This document shows positions 63,041 to 64,000 of a DNA stretch of 64,000 bases, piece after piece (within the stretch, counting starts at the first letter, position 1; each line of letters starts with the position of its first letter). The notes under the pieces are model-generated. The model did not search any database. It had not been told where the DNA came from and was given only the letters and a program-made list of their open reading frames with translations. Location: NCBI RefSeq assembly GCF_001026905.1, contig NZ_LAQL01000003.1, positions 248,001-312,000 on the forward strand, given 5' to 3'. The DNA comes from Kiloniella spongiae. Lineage in GTDB: Bacteria > Pseudomonadota > Alphaproteobacteria > Kiloniellales > Kiloniellaceae. The position numbers were made by a program, and so were the translations under genes.

Positions 63041-63409
63041 TCAATTATCCTGCTCTTCCACCCACTCGGCTTGTCCAGCATCGTTGATACGCACGGTTAA
63101 TTCATAGAGCCCGCCGGGATCGCCGTAGTGGTCGAAAACGAAGGTAAAACACTTTTTACAATTAGTGGGCTGAGGTTCTTTTAACCTTAAATTATGGCCG
63201 TCTTGAACATAGATTTCCGCTGTTTCAACAAAGCTAAAGGCCGTTGCTTGCAGTGCGGTTTTCTCTTCAGGAGATATCGTAGCTGCCGTTGTATTCTGTA
63301 CTGTTTCATCTTCAACCATTTGATCTGGTTGCTGAGAGTAAAGGCCCGCCCCAATCGCGATGATCACGATAATAAGGAAGCTCGCCAAGGTCGTTTTGTT
63401 ATTTTTCAT
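63041..63409 (-). CDS. Hypothetical membrane-anchored protein (122 aa)
   Basis: Not recognised. An N-terminal helix (TLASFLIIVIIAIGAGLYS) anchors or exports it; the rest is periplasmic with a CxxC motif (TNCKKCFTFVFD) and ends GLYELTVRINDAGQAEWVEE. The CxxC could be a redox or metal site. It follows the partial LysR gene on the same strand after 24 bp. Confidence 0.5.
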   Translation of the reverse strand: MKNNKTTLASFLIIVIIAIGAGLYSQQPDQMVEDETVQNTTAATISPEEKTALQATAFSFVETAEIYVQDGHNLRLKEPQPTNCKKCFTFVFDHYGDPGGLYELTVRINDAGQAEWVEEQDN

Positions 63410-63433
63410 AAGCTCATTCCCAAAAGAAAGATT

Positions 63434-64000
63434 TTACCGCAATTTTTCGCGGATGAGTGTGATAAAATCGCGGACCCGTTGTGGCGGTTTGGTGTCAAAT
63501 TGGTGCAGGGCATAGATCGGGGCGTCACCAAGGGGAGATACTTTGATCAGAGAACTGCTTGCTTCGTCTGATGTTGTCGCGATGTCGGGTAATCTGGCAA
63601 TTCCGAGGCCATTTTGGGTGAGCTTGAGGATATCGGGCAAACTATTACAGCGCGCACGAGGCAGAACTTTAAAAGAAACGCCTTTGGGTAAGGTATAGGT
63701 TACGGGGTTTCCCTGCCATTCATTGGCAATATGATCCCAGTTTTCCAGATCGTTCAGGTTGTTTGGAATGCCGCCCTGAGCCTGGATATAATCAGGGTGT
63801 GCATAGAGACTTTCGCTTAGAGTACCGACCTTGGTCACACGGGCGGTTTGTCCAGCCAGTTTGCCAACACGAATGGCGAGATCAATATGCTCTTCTATCA
63901 ATTTGACAGAGGCATCTTCGGCTAGGAGACGGACTGACATTCGGGGATAACGATCAAGATAGAGCTTGATTGCCGGCGTAACAACAGCGGCGCAAAGCGC
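63434..64000 (-). CDS. LysR-family regulator, C-terminal part (5' end outside window)
   Basis: The frame stays open to the last base. It shows most of the substrate-binding domain: AAVVTPAIKLYLDRYPRMSV, HIDLAIRVGKLAGQTARV, SESLYAHPDYIQAQGG and NGLGIARLPDIA. DNA-binding half not visible. This is the LysR subgroup with S-D-x-R-x-G-type pockets. Target unknown. Confidence 0.8.
   Translation of the reverse strand, partial: ALCAAVVTPAIKLYLDRYPRMSVRLLAEDASVKLIEEHIDLAIRVGKLAGQTARVTKVGTLSESLYAHPDYIQAQGGIPNNLNDLENWDHIANEWQGNPVTYTLPKGVSFKVLPRARCNSLPDILKLTQNGLGIARLPDIATTSDEASSSLIKVSPLGDAPIYALHQFDTKPPQRVRDFITLIREKLR

Noticed and set aside
1-64000. tRNA, rRNA, CRISPR array or prophage
   Set aside because: No T-loop plus acceptor pairing, no rRNA-like stretch, no regularly spaced identical repeats of CRISPR type and no phage structural genes were seen.

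Overview
The window looks like chromosomal DNA of a free-living, motile, probably marine alphaproteobacterium (a Rhodospirillales-type such as the Thalassospira/Kiloniella/Terasakiella group is my inference). Supporting signs are two PAS_5-type proteins, two large chemoreceptors, a beta-keto acid cleavage enzyme, polar amino-acid ABC and TRAP uptake operons, heterotetrameric sarcosine oxidase, AT-rich intergenic DNA and dense regulator/transporter pairs. No rRNA, tRNA, CRISPR array or phage module was recognised. The window begins inside a type I restriction subunit gene and ends inside a LysR regulator gene.

Layout. 0-9.7 kb: the HsdR 3' end, MFS and EamA exporters, a P-loop kinase, an H-NOX / histidine kinase gas-sensing pair, a BKACE enzyme, a divergent MetA-like protein and a secreted catalase-like peroxidase. 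9.8-15.9 kb: an OhrR-like regulator, two PAS_5 proteins, a HAD hydrolase bracketed by mobile-element-like repeats, a MarR/methyltransferase pair and a 1.5 kb gene-poor stretch. 16-24.3 kb: a signalling block with two chemoreceptors, an Ntn-hydrolase candidate, a hybrid kinase with a FixL-type heme PAS domain, a lone receiver and a TSUP permease. 24.6-35.9 kb: regulator/transporter pairs and small metabolic or hypothetical genes, several with clear palindromic operator candidates. 36-42.7 kb: a LacI-controlled uptake and catabolism cluster (amino-acid-type ABC transporter, hydroxyacid dehydrogenase, TIM-barrel isomerase). 42.8-46.9 kb: membrane proteins, an AraC regulator, a DUF4142 protein and an amicyanin-like cupredoxin.

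47-62 kb is an accessory island. A decayed IS6-family element borders a TRAP / MmgE-PrpD / alpha-beta-hydrolase operon. Then come an IS1595 remnant, an RpiR regulator, soxBDAG (sarcosine oxidase), a second IS1595-like end, a serine recombinase and an intact IS1182-family transposase. The RpiR-sox intergenic region and the promoter region of the MmgE/TRAP operon share an exact 11-bp motif, so one regulator may control both units. This is the strongest candidate here for an uncharacterised system: import and cleavage of an unknown compound feeding sarcosine into one-carbon metabolism. The two dead transposases each carry an internal insert of about 36 bp with matching end motifs, which may be a very small unknown repeat.

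All function calls come from reading motifs by eye. No database search was run.
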